Shown: piece after piece, positions 27,142 to 38,245 of the stretch
How positions within the stretch are numbered: the first letter of the stretch is position 1
Layout of the letters: each line of letters starts with the position of its first letter
Assembly: GCA_024707145.1 (NCBI GenBank)
Contig: JANQAI010000005.1
Coordinates: 62,001-126,000, forward strand
Source of the DNA: Magnetospirillum sp.
Lineage (GTDB): Bacteria > Pseudomonadota > Alphaproteobacteria > Rhodospirillales > Magnetospirillaceae
Length of the DNA: 64,000 bases
Reading direction: 5' to 3'
Made by a program: the position numbers and the translations under genes
The notes under the pieces: model-generated
Database searches by the model: none
What the model was told of the DNA's origin: nothing
Seen by the model: only the letters and a program-made list of their open reading frames with translations

Positions 27142-27765
27142 ATGGCATGGAACCGAGATAATCATGGCAGCCGCTCGCGCGATCGCGGTCGGCGGGACGA
27201 CTTTGGTGGCGATATGGGCGGATACGAGCCCCGCGCGCCCCGGATGCCCAGCAGCAGCTTTGACCGCCATCAGGTCACCCAGGCGAACGTGACCGCCACC
27301 GTGAAGTGGTTCAATGCCTCGAAGGGCTTCGGTTTCGTCGCCCCGTCCGACGGCACCCCGGACGCCTTCCTGCACATCTCGGCGCTGGAACGCGCCGGCC
27401 TGTCCCAGGTGGCTGAAGGCGCCACCATCGTGTGCGACCTGGGCCAGGGCAATCGCGGCCCGCAGGTGGTGACCGTGCACGAGGTCGACAGCTCGACCGC
27501 CACTCCGCGCGCTCCCCGCGCCGGCGGCCCGAGCGGCGGTTTCGACCGCGGCCCCAGCGAGACCGTCGAGGGCGTGGTGAAGTTCTTCTCGGCCGAGAAG
27601 GGCTTCGGCTTCGTTCAGACCGACCAGGGCGGCAAGGACGTGTTCGTGCACATCAAGGCGCTCGAGCGTTCCGGCATCAAGGCCCTGGAAAGCGGCCAGC
27701 GCGTCCGCGTGACCACCACGCTGGGCCAGAAGGGTCCGCAGGCCGACACCGTCGCCATCATCTGA
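27142..27765 (+). CDS. Double cold-shock-domain protein
   Basis: A 207-residue protein with an Arg/Asp/Gly-rich N-terminus (~45 residues) and two cold-shock domains at ~51-115 and ~142-207. Each has the RNA-binding motifs KGFGFV and an AFLHI or VFVHI partner. Two-domain CSPs are typical of alphaproteobacteria and act as RNA chaperones. A 129-base AT-containing leader precedes the gene and a terminator follows, so it is probably its own unit. Confidence 0.92.
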   Translation: MAWNRDNHGSRSRDRGRRDDFGGDMGGYEPRAPRMPSSSFDRHQVTQANVTATVKWFNASKGFGFVAPSDGTPDAFLHISALERAGLSQVAEGATIVCDLGQGNRGPQVVTVHEVDSSTATPRAPRAGGPSGGFDRGPSETVEGVVKFFSAEKGFGFVQTDQGGKDVFVHIKALERSGIKALESGQRVRVTTTLGQKGPQADTVAII

Positions 27766-27831
27766 GGCGACGCGTCACCTGCCTTCCGATCGCCACTCCG
27801 GCCCAGCCGGGGTGGCTTTCCGGATTCTGCG

Positions 27832-27866
27832 AAACGGGATCGGCCATGCCGGTCCCGTTTTCGTTT
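27832..27866 (+). terminator. Intrinsic terminator of the cold-shock gene
   Basis: AACGGGATCGGC (27833-27844) pairs with GCCGGTCCCGTT (27848-27859) across a 3-base loop, followed by TTTTCGTTT. It lies 67 bases after the cold-shock stop. Confidence 0.8.
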
Positions 27867-27999
27867 GCCGGCATGCCCGCCGCCCGCCCCGAGTGTCCTG
27901 CTGCGCCTCCACCCGCCCCGGCCGGGGCGCATGGGCGCTTTCGCGACCTGTCCCGAATGTATAAGGTGGTGGGCAAGGGGGCTTCTAGAGGATAGGGGC

Positions 28000-30778
<2,779 letters not shown>

Positions 30779-30898
30779 CAGTTGTTCATGTCTTGTTGGC
30801 GACTCGCTCACTCACCCCCAAAAAGGGGATCAAGAATCCCTGTTACAAAGCGAAGACTATTCTCGTGAATGGCCACGATCTTTGCGGGGGGATGGACA

Positions 30899-32591
30899 AT
30901 GCCCACTTTCATCAAGAACATGCGAATCGCTCATAAGTTGCTGATTGCTTTCGCCGGCCTGTTGATGGTTACTTTGGTCCTGGCGGGATTGGCCATCTCG
31001 GGGGTGCGTTCGGTTCAGTCGGCCAATGGCGAGATCGTGGACAACTGGCTGCCCAGCACACAGAAGGCGGGCCAGTTGGCCCTGCTGCTGTCCGAACACC
31101 GGCGCACGGCCTTCGCCCACGTCCTCGCCACCGAGGCGAGCGACATGCAGGCTTACGAGAAGAGCATGGAGGAGACCAGCCGGCAGATCGACCAGGCCCT
31201 GAGCGACTATGGCAGGATGATGATCCTGCCCGAGGAACGCCGCCTGCATGGCGAAATCAGCGCCGCCATCAAGACCTACATGGCCGAACACGAGAAGGTC
31301 CTGGCCCTCTCGCGCCGGGATGAGAATGAACAGGCACGCGCCGCGCTGCTGGGCGAGAGCCGCAAGGCCTTCTACACCGCCCAGAACGATGCCGGCAAGC
31401 TGGTCAAGCTGAACGCGGACGAAGCGGCCCGGCTGTCGGCCGAATCGGATTCCATCTACCAGAGCACGCTGGTCCAGATTTCCGTCCTCGCCGCCCTGGC
31501 CCTGGTGTTCACCATCGCCTTCGCCCTGCTGCTGCGCGCGGCCATCGCCACCCCCATCCTCGCCATGTCCGAGGCCATGCGCGTCCTGGCCGGCGGTGAC
31601 AAGTCGGTGGCGATCCCCGGCACCGACCGCGCCGACGAGGTGGGCGGCATGGCCCAGGCGGTGCAGGTGTTCAAGGACAACATGATCCGCGCCGACCAGC
31701 TGGCGGCCGAGCAGGAGGCCCAGCGCGCCGCCCGCGAGAAGCGCACCCAGGTGATCGAGCAGCTGACCGGCAATTTCCAGAACGCCGTGGGCGGCTTGCT
31801 GCAGGCCATCACCGCGGCCGCCAGCCAGATGGAGCATACCGCCGAGGGCATGTCGGCCACCGCGACGCAGACCAACCACCAGGCCATGACCGTGGCTTCC
31901 GCCACCGAACAGGCTTCGGCCAACGTGCAGACCGTGGCCACCGCCGCCGAGGAGCCTGAGCTCGTCCATCGCCGAGATCGGCCGTCAGGTGGAGCAGTCC
32001 TCGCGCATCGCCGCCCACACCTCGGAAGAGGCCCGTCGCACCGACGCCACCGTCAAGGCCCTGGCCGAGGCCTCGGCCCGCATCGGCGAGGTGGTCGACC
32101 TGATCAACGACATCGCCAGCCAGACCAACCTGCTGGCACTGAACGCCACCATCGAGGCGGCCCGCGCCGGCGAGGCCGGCAAGGGCTTCGCGGTGGTGGC
32201 CGGCGAGGTCAAATCCCTGGCCAACCAGACCGCGCGGGCGACCGAGGAGATCGGCACGCAGATCAACGCGGTGCAGGCGGCCACCCAGCAGGCGGTCGGC
32301 GCCATCGGCGCCATCGTCGAGCGCATCGACGAGATGACCCGGATCGCCGGCGCCATCGCCGCCGCCGTCGAGGAGCAATCCGCCGCCACCGGCGAAATCG
32401 CCCGGAACGTCCAGCAGGCCGCCGCCGGCACCCAGGACGTGGCCAACGCCATCACCGGCGTCACCCAGGCGGCGTCGGAAACCGGCCAGGCCGCCGGCGA
32501 GGTGCTGGATGCGGCCAAATCGCTGACCGTGCAGGCCGATGGGCTGCGCCGCCACATCGACGGCTTCCTGCAAGGGGTGCAGGCGGCTTAG
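30899..32591 (+). CDS. Methyl-accepting chemotaxis protein (frame break)
   Basis: Corrected length is 563 residues. A membrane segment near 12-32 precedes a four-helix-bundle periplasmic domain, then a second segment near 190-212, HAMP, and the cytoplasmic signalling hairpin whose tip reads [20 protein letters not shown]. At 31952-31958 GAGCTGA has become GAGCCTGA: TAAEE is followed by frame loss, while [22 protein letters not shown] continues one frame over. ATG 30899 has a GGGGGG ribosome site. The C-terminus lacks a CheR-binding pentapeptide. The stop codon lies inside the second copy of palindromic repeat family A. Confidence 0.88.
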
Positions 32592-32651
32592 GGCGCGAAG
32601 GCAACAGGTTGGCGCGGTCGCGCGCCGACCTGTTGCCTGAATCCGCCTCTA
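32589..32651. repeat. Palindromic repeat, family A, copy 2
   Basis: Same 63-base layout as at 6074-6136: TAGGGCG end, GGCAACAGGTTGGCGCG arm, short loop, GCGCGCCGACCTGTTGCC arm, CGCCTCTA end. The chemoreceptor stop codon TAG forms its first three bases. Confidence 0.75.
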
Positions 32652-32660
32652 AGCCCGCCC

Positions 32661-33698
32661 TCAGGCTGCGTGCAGGCGCTTGGCCGGGAAGGGCTTGAGG
32701 TTGTCGAGGAACTGGCGGGTGCAGGCGGCCCACGAAAAGCTGAGCGCATGGGCGCGGGCGACCTCGGCCGGGATGGCCAGGGCCGCCCGGGCGGCCGCGC
32801 CGAGATCCTCGGACAGCACGCCGGCCGGCGCATCGCCGATCACGTCCAGCGGGCCCGGTACCGGATAGGCCGCCACCGGCAGGCCCGAGGCCAGGGCCTC
32901 CAGCAGCACCAGCCCGAAAGTGTCGGTGCGCGAGGGGAAGACGAAGACGTCGGCGGCGGCATAATGCACCGCCAGATCCTCGCCGAACTTGGCGCCGGTG
33001 AAGGTGGCCTCCGGATGGCGGCGGCGCAGTTCGTCGAGCAGCGGCCCGTCGCCCACCACCACCTTCGAACCCGGCAGATCCAGGTCGAGAAAGGCCTGGA
33101 TGTTCTTCTCCACCGCCACCCGGCCCACATACAGGAAGACCGGGTGGGGCAGGCCGGCGAACGGCCCGGCATCGCCCTTCAGCTCGGGCCGGGGATGGAA
33201 CAGCTCGGTATCCACACCCCGCGACCAGCGGCCGATATTGTCGAAGCCGCGGCGGACCAGTTCATCCTCGATGCCCTGGGTCGCCACCATCACCCGCGCC
33301 GACTTGCCGTGGAAACGGCGCATCACCGCATAGGACACCGGCAGCGGCACCCGGAAGCGGGCCTGGATGTATTCCGGGAACTTGGTGTGGTAGGCGGTGG
33401 TGAACGGCACCCGCCGGCGCAGGCAATAGCGCCGCGCCGCCCAGCCCAGCGGCCCTTCGGTGGCGATGTGGATGGCGCAGGGCTGCGCCGCCTCGATCAT
33501 GCGCGCCAACCGGCGGCCGGGCTTCAGCGCCAGACGGATTTCCGGATAGGTGGGACAGGGAATCGAACGGAAGCGGTCGGGGGTGATCAGCACCACTTCA
33601 TGACCGCTCTTTTCCAATTCGCTCCTCAGTGTGTCGAGCGTGCGGACCACACCATTGATCTGAGGGAACCAAGCATCCGAGACGACGAGTATTCGCAT
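32661..33698 (-). CDS. Family 1/4 glycosyltransferase (MgtA/PimB-like)
   Basis: A 345-residue GT-B glycosyltransferase. The N-terminal Rossmann fold has RILVVSDAWFPQINGVVRTL. The C-terminal domain has VGRVAVEKN and the nucleotide-sugar motif FPSRTDTFGLVLLEALASG. Similar enzymes glycosylate diacylglycerol or phosphatidylinositol. GGAGAGGG precedes the ATG. Its 5' end overlaps the upstream phosphatase gene by 73 bases in another frame, and a diacylglycerol kinase-type gene is divergent nearby, pointing to a lipid-linked acceptor. Confidence 0.85.
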   Translation of the reverse strand: MRILVVSDAWFPQINGVVRTLDTLRSELEKSGHEVVLITPDRFRSIPCPTYPEIRLALKPGRRLARMIEAAQPCAIHIATEGPLGWAARRYCLRRRVPFTTAYHTKFPEYIQARFRVPLPVSYAVMRRFHGKSARVMVATQGIEDELVRRGFDNIGRWSRGVDTELFHPRPELKGDAGPFAGLPHPVFLYVGRVAVEKNIQAFLDLDLPGSKVVVGDGPLLDELRRRHPEATFTGAKFGEDLAVHYAAADVFVFPSRTDTFGLVLLEALASGLPVAAYPVPGPLDVIGDAPAGVLSEDLGAAARAALAIPAEVARAHALSFSWAACTRQFLDNLKPFPAKRLHAA

Positions 33699-34489
33699 TC
33701 CCTCTCCTTGGTCTCCGATGCTGGCGAGGCCAAGGCCCGGTCCAGCCAGTGCAGCACCTCCAGGGCGCCCTCCTGGGTTTCCACCAGGGCGGTGCAGCTT
33801 TCCACCCAATCGCCGTCATTGGCGTAAAGGATGCCGCCGATATCGCGGATTTCCGCATGGTGGATGTGGCCGCAGACCACGCCGTCCACGCCCTGGCGGC
33901 GGGCCTCCTCGGCCACGGTCTGCTCGTATTCGTCGATGAACTGGACGGCGTTCTTGACCTTGTGCTTCAGGTAGGCCGACAGCGACCAGTAGGGCAGCCC
34001 CATGCGGCGGCGCACCAGATTGAACCAATGGTTCAGGCCCAGCGCCACGGTGTAGGCCCAGTCACCCAGATGGGCCAGCCACTTGGCGTATTTCACCACG
34101 CCGTCGAACGCGTCACCATGCAGCACCAGCAGCCGCTGGCCGGTCTTGGTCACGTGCACCGTCTCGCGCATGACCTCGATGTCGCCGAAATTGTGGTCGG
34201 CGTAGTCGCGGGCGAATTCGTCGTGGTTGCCGGGCAGGAAGACCACGCGGGTGCCCTTGCGGGCCTTGCGCAGGATCTTCTGGACCACGTCGTTATGCGG
34301 CTGCGGCCAGTACCACGAGCGCTTGAGCCGCCAGCCGTCGACGATGTCGCCCACCAGATAGAGGACGTCCGACTCGGTATTCTTCAGGAAGTCCAAGAGG
34401 AACTCGGCCTTGCATCCCCGTGTCCCCAGATGGACGTCGGAAATCCAGATGGCGCGATAGCACTGAGTGGAGGCGGTGTCCGCGGTCAT
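33626..34489 (-). CDS. UDP-2,3-diacylglucosamine pyrophosphatase-like metallophosphoesterase
   Basis: A 287-residue calcineurin-fold phosphoesterase with metal-ligand motifs SDVHLG, GDIVDGW, PGNHDE, LHGDAFDG and GHIHHAE. It resembles the LpxH/YbbF group and related phosphatases encoded beside glycosyltransferases. A lipid A or phospholipid role is likely, but not shown; the C-terminal extension is unusual. The last 73 bases overlap the glycosyltransferase start. The ATG at 34489 is used; an upstream in-frame start at 34564 would add 25 residues. Confidence 0.8.
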   Translation of the reverse strand: MTADTASTQCYRAIWISDVHLGTRGCKAEFLLDFLKNTESDVLYLVGDIVDGWRLKRSWYWPQPHNDVVQKILRKARKGTRVVFLPGNHDEFARDYADHNFGDIEVMRETVHVTKTGQRLLVLHGDAFDGVVKYAKWLAHLGDWAYTVALGLNHWFNLVRRRMGLPYWSLSAYLKHKVKNAVQFIDEYEQTVAEEARRQGVDGVVCGHIHHAEIRDIGGILYANDGDWVESCTALVETQEGALEVLHWLDRALASPASETKERECEYSSSRMLGSLRSMVWSARSTH

Positions 34490-34627
34490 GATCGTCCGGC
34501 CCGCATGCAGTACTTGAGAATCCACATGACGCGCTTTTAGTACCTGACCGACGCTTCTGTACATATGGATTGTGGCTGACCCTGGTAAAATTCATCAAAA
34601 TGACCATCTGCTGTAACAATTATTTCA

Positions 34628-34641
34628 CGGTGTTTTCACCG
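34628..34641. promoter_or_regulatory. Inverted repeat in the divergent promoter region
   Basis: CGGTG-TTTT-CACCG lies in the AT-richer 175-base region between the divergent phosphatase and lipid kinase genes. It may be an operator or the start of a leader hairpin. Confidence 0.3.
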
Positions 34642-34664
34642 CACGAACGGATATACGACCACCT

Positions 34665-35597
34665 ATGTTGGCGCGAAGCATGACCCAAATGGATCGATAC
34701 CCCCACGCCGCGACGAGCGCGCGGCGCGTGCTGGTCATCTACAACCCCACCGCCGGCCGCCGGCGGGGCAAGCGGCTGGCCGCCATCATCGGCCGGCTGA
34801 GGGCCAGGGGCTGCGAGGTCACCGAGCGCCAGACCACCCGACGCGGCGAGGCCGAGGAATTCGCCCGCACCGCCACCACCGGCCAGTTCGACGTGGTGGT
34901 GGCCGCCGGCGGCGACGGCACCGTCAACGAGGTGGTCAACGGCATGGTGGCCGTGGCCGACCGGCCGCGCCTGGCGGTGATCCCGCTGGGCACCGCCAAC
35001 GTACTGGCGCTGGAGATCGGCCTGCACCCCAAGGATTGCGACCAGGTGGCCGAGACCATCGCCTTCGGCCCCGCCCGCACGGTGCATCTGGGCGTCGCCA
35101 ACGGCCGCCATTTCGTGCTGATGGCCGGCGCCGGCCTGGACGCCCACGTGGTGGAAGGCGTCAACGTGGCGCTGAAGCGCCGCACCGGCAAGCTGGCCTA
35201 TGTGGTGGAGAGCGTGCGCCAGGCTTTCGGCTACGATTTCCCCGCCCTGCAGATCCGCGCCAACGGCAAGACCTACGAGGGCCGCATGGCGGTGGCCTGC
35301 AAGGGCCGCTTCTACGGCGGCCCCTTCGTCGCCGCGCCGAGCGCCCGGCTGGAAACGCCCAAGCTGGAAGTGTGCATCCTGCCCAAGGCCGGTGTCGGCG
35401 GCGTGGTGCGCTACGGCCTGGCGCTGCCCATGAACAAGCTGCCCGACCTGCCCGAGGTGGAGGTGGTGTCGGCGGAATCCATCACCATCCTGGGGCCGCG
35501 CGGCGCGCCCCTGCAAGGCGACGGCGACATCGTCGCCCGCCTGCCCGCCGAGATCAGCATCGCGCGGGAAACGGTGGATCTGATCGTTCCGGAGTAA
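34665..35597 (+). CDS. Diacylglycerol kinase-family (DagK/YegS-type) lipid kinase
   Basis: Up to 310 residues. The catalytic domain motifs are visible: VIYNPTAGRRRG, AAGGDGTVNEVVNG and IPLGTANVLA. Enzymes of this family phosphorylate diacylglycerol or related lipids. It is divergent from the phosphatase-glycosyltransferase pair. Start choice is uncertain among ATG at 34665, 34680 and 34689, as no strong ribosome site is visible. Confidence 0.88.
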   Translation: MLARSMTQMDRYPHAATSARRVLVIYNPTAGRRRGKRLAAIIGRLRARGCEVTERQTTRRGEAEEFARTATTGQFDVVVAAGGDGTVNEVVNGMVAVADRPRLAVIPLGTANVLALEIGLHPKDCDQVAETIAFGPARTVHLGVANGRHFVLMAGAGLDAHVVEGVNVALKRRTGKLAYVVESVRQAFGYDFPALQIRANGKTYEGRMAVACKGRFYGGPFVAAPSARLETPKLEVCILPKAGVGGVVRYGLALPMNKLPDLPEVEVVSAESITILGPRGAPLQGDGDIVARLPAEISIARETVDLIVPE

Positions 35598-35604
35598 GGT
35601 GATT

Positions 35605-35735
35605 CCCTCTCCCATTCCATGGGAGAGGGTGGCCTGCAGGGCCGGGTGAGGGCGCCGGAGACGAGGTGCTTCTTGGCTCCCTCACCCTCCCACTGCGTGG
35701 GCCCCTCCCTCTCCCGCCCGGCGGGAGAGGGGCAA
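35605..35735. repeat. CCCTC-rich inverted repeats
   Basis: CCCTCTCCCATTCCATGGGAGAGGG (a hairpin; 35604-35629) is followed by GGGCCGGGTGAGGG, then its complement TCCCTCACCCTCCC and a second CTCTCCCGCCCGGCGGGAGAG hairpin. It fills the gap between the convergent lipid kinase and queD genes. Confidence 0.7.
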
Positions 35736-35741
35736 GTTGAG

Positions 35742-36272
35742 CTATTCCCCGTATTCCGCCGCGCAGTTCGGCGTCTCGAACACCGTCACCCTGACCAGCC
35801 GGGCGGTGCCGCCCGAGCGCACGCGCACGGGCTGGGCCAGCTTGATGTACCAGTGCCGCGCCAGGCATTCGGCGGTGGGCTGGAACGGCACCACGGTGAG
35901 CTTGGTGCCCAGCCGGGTGTCGCTGGTGGTCACCTCGCCCTCGGCGCGCACGGCGGCCTCCAGGCGGGCGATCCACTGCTCCACCTCGGCCGCGGCGGGC
36001 GCGAACATGGCCAGCAGGTCGCGGTCGGCCAGGGCGGCGATGAAGCCGTGGTCGCAGGGCACGTCGATGGCCTTGACCATCTCTTCCTTGAGGAAGCCGA
36101 AATCCACCACCATGTCGGTCTGCTCGCCGTCATGGTGCAGGTCGACGGCCTCGCACACCGCCTCGATGCCATAGCGGTGCCCGTGCAGGTGCCGGCACTT
36201 GGAGCCGTGGGTCATGATGCGGTGGCCGGCATCGATGTCGATGCGGCGGGAGACGCGATAGGGCGCCGTCAT
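35742..36272 (-). CDS. queD: 6-carboxy-5,6,7,8-tetrahydropterin synthase
   Basis: A 176-residue member of the 6-pyruvoyltetrahydropterin synthase family. Zinc-binding His and catalytic Cys are in AGHRIMTH and SKCRHLHGHRY; MVVDFGFLKE follows. QueD makes 6-carboxytetrahydropterin for queuosine and 7-deazaguanine synthesis. It is longer than the ~120-residue E. coli enzyme because of inserts in the middle. QueE lies 11 bases upstream; queC is not in the window. Confidence 0.9.
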   Translation of the reverse strand: MTAPYRVSRRIDIDAGHRIMTHGSKCRHLHGHRYGIEAVCEAVDLHHDGEQTDMVVDFGFLKEEMVKAIDVPCDHGFIAALADRDLLAMFAPAAAEVEQWIARLEAAVRAEGEVTTSDTRLGTKLTVVPFQPTAECLARHWYIKLAQPVRVRSGGTARLVRVTVFETPNCAAEYGE

Positions 36273-36283
36273 GGCGGGGAACC

Positions 36284-36898
36284 TTATGGGATGCCGAGGA
36301 TCTTGTGGGTCTGCAGGCTGAGCCGCCAGCGCGGATGCGTCAAGCAATACTCCACGCAGGCGGCGGTGCTGGCGGCACGACCGGGGCCATCCAGCGGCTG
36401 CAGGAAATGATGGCGGAAGGGCAGCTTCGCCAGCGCCTCGGGGTCCAGTCCGGCCTGGGGCCACACCAGCTTCAACTCCTCGCCGCCGGTCACCGCCAGC
36501 TCGGTGCCCGCCTTGGGGCTGACGCAGACCCAGTCGATGCCAGCGGGCAGCGGGCGGGTGCCGTTGGTCTCCACCGCGACCTCGAAGCCCTGGCCGTGCA
36601 GGGCGTCCACCAACGCCTCGTCCAGTTGCAGCGACGGCTCGCCGCCGGTGCACACCACGTAGGGAAAGCCGCCGCCCGGCCACAGCGCCGCCGCCGCCGC
36701 CGCCAGCGCACCGGCATCGGCGTACCTGGTCCCGCCGACGAAATCGGTGTCGCAGAAGCGGCACTGGGCATCGGTGCGGTCGGCCTCGCGGCCGCTCCAC
36801 AGATTGCAGCCGGCGAAACGCAGGAACACCGCCGGCCGGCCGGCCTGGCCGCCCTCGCCCTGCAGCGTGTAGAAGAGTTCCTTGACGGTGTAGGTCAT
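36284..36898 (-). CDS. queE: 7-carboxy-7-deazaguanine synthase (radical SAM)
   Basis: A 204-residue QueE with the characteristic long-spaced radical SAM motif C-x14-C-x2-C (GCNLWSGREAD, then QCRFCDTDF) and CTGGEPSLQ. It converts carboxytetrahydropterin, the QueD product, to CDG. The ATG at 36898 begins the usual MTYTVKELFYTLQGEGG; it is cotranscribed with queD. Confidence 0.92.
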   Translation of the reverse strand: MTYTVKELFYTLQGEGGQAGRPAVFLRFAGCNLWSGREADRTDAQCRFCDTDFVGGTRYADAGALAAAAAALWPGGGFPYVVCTGGEPSLQLDEALVDALHGQGFEVAVETNGTRPLPAGIDWVCVSPKAGTELAVTGGEELKLVWPQAGLDPEALAKLPFRHHFLQPLDGPGRAASTAACVEYCLTHPRWRLSLQTHKILGIP

Positions 36899-36919
36899 CG
36901 TGTCTCCACCCCCTCCGGT

Positions 36920-36951
36920 CGTCATGCGCGGGCTCGACCCGCGCATCCACG
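36920..36951. repeat. Half copy of dispersed repeat family B
   Basis: CGTCATGCGCGGGCTCGACC followed by CGCGCATCCACG, one hairpin half only. It lies between queE and the small gene at 36972. Confidence 0.65.
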
Positions 36952-36971
36952 CCCGTCCGGGCGGCACCAGA

Positions 36972-37313
36972 TCAATGATCGCTGCCGTGCAGGATCTGGT
37001 CGGCGATGCCGGTGTCGTAGGCCAGGCCTTCCTTGGTCAGCGTCACCGCATAGGGGAAGCTGCCGCGGATCAGGCCCTTGCGCTCCAGCGCCACCCAGGC
37101 GGCCGGATTGGACAGGCCGCTGGCGTCCTTGGTCAGCACCACCCTGGCGCCCACGTGAAAGTGGTTGCCGTGGGGATGCGGCAGGCTGGTCAACACCTTC
37201 TCGCCATCCTCGGTGTCCTGCGAGGTTTCGGGATACCTGGCCAGTTCCTGGAACAGCACCAGGGTCTTGGCCTGCAACGGGTTCAGCTTCAACGGATTGA
37301 TCTTGGGCGGCAT
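36972..37313 (-). CDS. Small conserved protein of unknown function
   Basis: A 113-residue protein I do not recognise. The N-terminus is MPPKINPLKLNPLQAKTLVL; the centre contains HPHGNHFHVGARVVLTKDASG, a His-rich stretch that could bind metal, and the end reads DTGIADQILHGSDH. No signal peptide or membrane segment. The ATG at 37313 is chosen because upstream in-frame residues look noncoding. Confidence 0.65.
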   Translation of the reverse strand: MPPKINPLKLNPLQAKTLVLFQELARYPETSQDTEDGEKVLTSLPHPHGNHFHVGARVVLTKDASGLSNPAAWVALERKGLIRGSFPYAVTLTKEGLAYDTGIADQILHGSDH

Positions 37314-37377
37314 GGAAGACTCCGAAATCAGGTGCCCGGGGATATACGCGCTCCGGCGCACAACACAACAAAATTAA

Positions 37378-37463
37378 CCACCAAGGGCCCCAAGATCACC
37401 AAGCCAATGTGCCGGAAGGCACCGCCGTTGCCGCACGGCCGGCCTCTTGGTGCCCTTGGTGGT
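37378..37463. repeat. Inverted repeat ACCACCAAGGGC...GCCCTTGGTGGT
   Basis: Arms at 37378-37395 and 37446-37463 match at 17 of 18 positions. They lie between the small gene and rsmE and resemble short dispersed palindromes elsewhere in the window. Confidence 0.65.
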
Positions 37464-37467
37464 GAAA

Positions 37468-38202
37468 CTAGCTGCGCGGCGCCCGCGCCCAATCGCCGCG
37501 CACCGCCTGGACGATGGCGAGCGCCGCGATGGCGGCGGTTTCGGCGCGCAGGATGCGCGGGCCCAGGCCCACCGGGCGGGCGAAAGGCAGGGTGGACAGC
37601 AGGACGCGCTCCTCGGGGGCGAAGCCGCCTTCCGGCCCCACCAGCACCGCCAGGGGCCCGGCGGGAAGTTCGGCCAGCACCTGGGCCAGCGGCGCGCCGC
37701 CGCCCGATTCGTCGAGAAACAGCAGCGCGCGGCCGCCATCCCAGCCGGCCAGGGCCTTGTCCAGATCGGCGGGCTCCATCACCGCCGGCACGGTCAGGCG
37801 CTCGCATTGCTCGGCGGCCTCCACCATGTGGGCGCCCAGACGCTCGGTATTGACCCGGCTCATCACCGTGCGGCGGGTGAACACCGGCCACAGGGCGGAG
37901 GCGCCCAGTTCCGCCGCCTTTTCCGCCACTAGGTCGATGCGTTCCTTCTTGATGGGCGCGGCCAGCAGCCATAGGTCGGGCTCGGCCGCCTGGGGGCGGG
38001 TCTGCGCCTCCAGTTCCACCGTCACCGCGCTCTTGCCCACCGCCTCCAGCTTTCCGCGCCATTCGCCGTCGCGGCCGTTGAACAGCAGCACCTGATCGCC
38101 CGCCTTGGCGCGCATGACGGTGGCGAGATAATGGGCGTGCTCCTTGCCGAGGGTCAGCGGGAGGTCGGCATCCAGATCCTCCGAAACGTACAGACGGTTC
38201 AC
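37468..38202 (-). CDS. rsmE: 16S rRNA m3U1498 methyltransferase
   Basis: A 244-residue SPOUT methyltransferase. The C-terminal knot is clear: LAVLVGPEGGFAPEE, then LGPRILRAETAAIAAL. The N-terminal PUA-like domain precedes it. RsmE methylates U1498 of 16S rRNA on N3. The start ATG at 38202 begins MNRLYVSEDL. Confidence 0.92.
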   Translation of the reverse strand: MNRLYVSEDLDADLPLTLGKEHAHYLATVMRAKAGDQVLLFNGRDGEWRGKLEAVGKSAVTVELEAQTRPQAAEPDLWLLAAPIKKERIDLVAEKAAELGASALWPVFTRRTVMSRVNTERLGAHMVEAAEQCERLTVPAVMEPADLDKALAGWDGGRALLFLDESGGGAPLAQVLAELPAGPLAVLVGPEGGFAPEERVLLSTLPFARPVGLGPRILRAETAAIAALAIVQAVRGDWARAPRS

Positions 38203-38245
38203 GACGTTCTCCAGCGTGGGGGCCGGAGCAGTCTACGTCGGCCGA

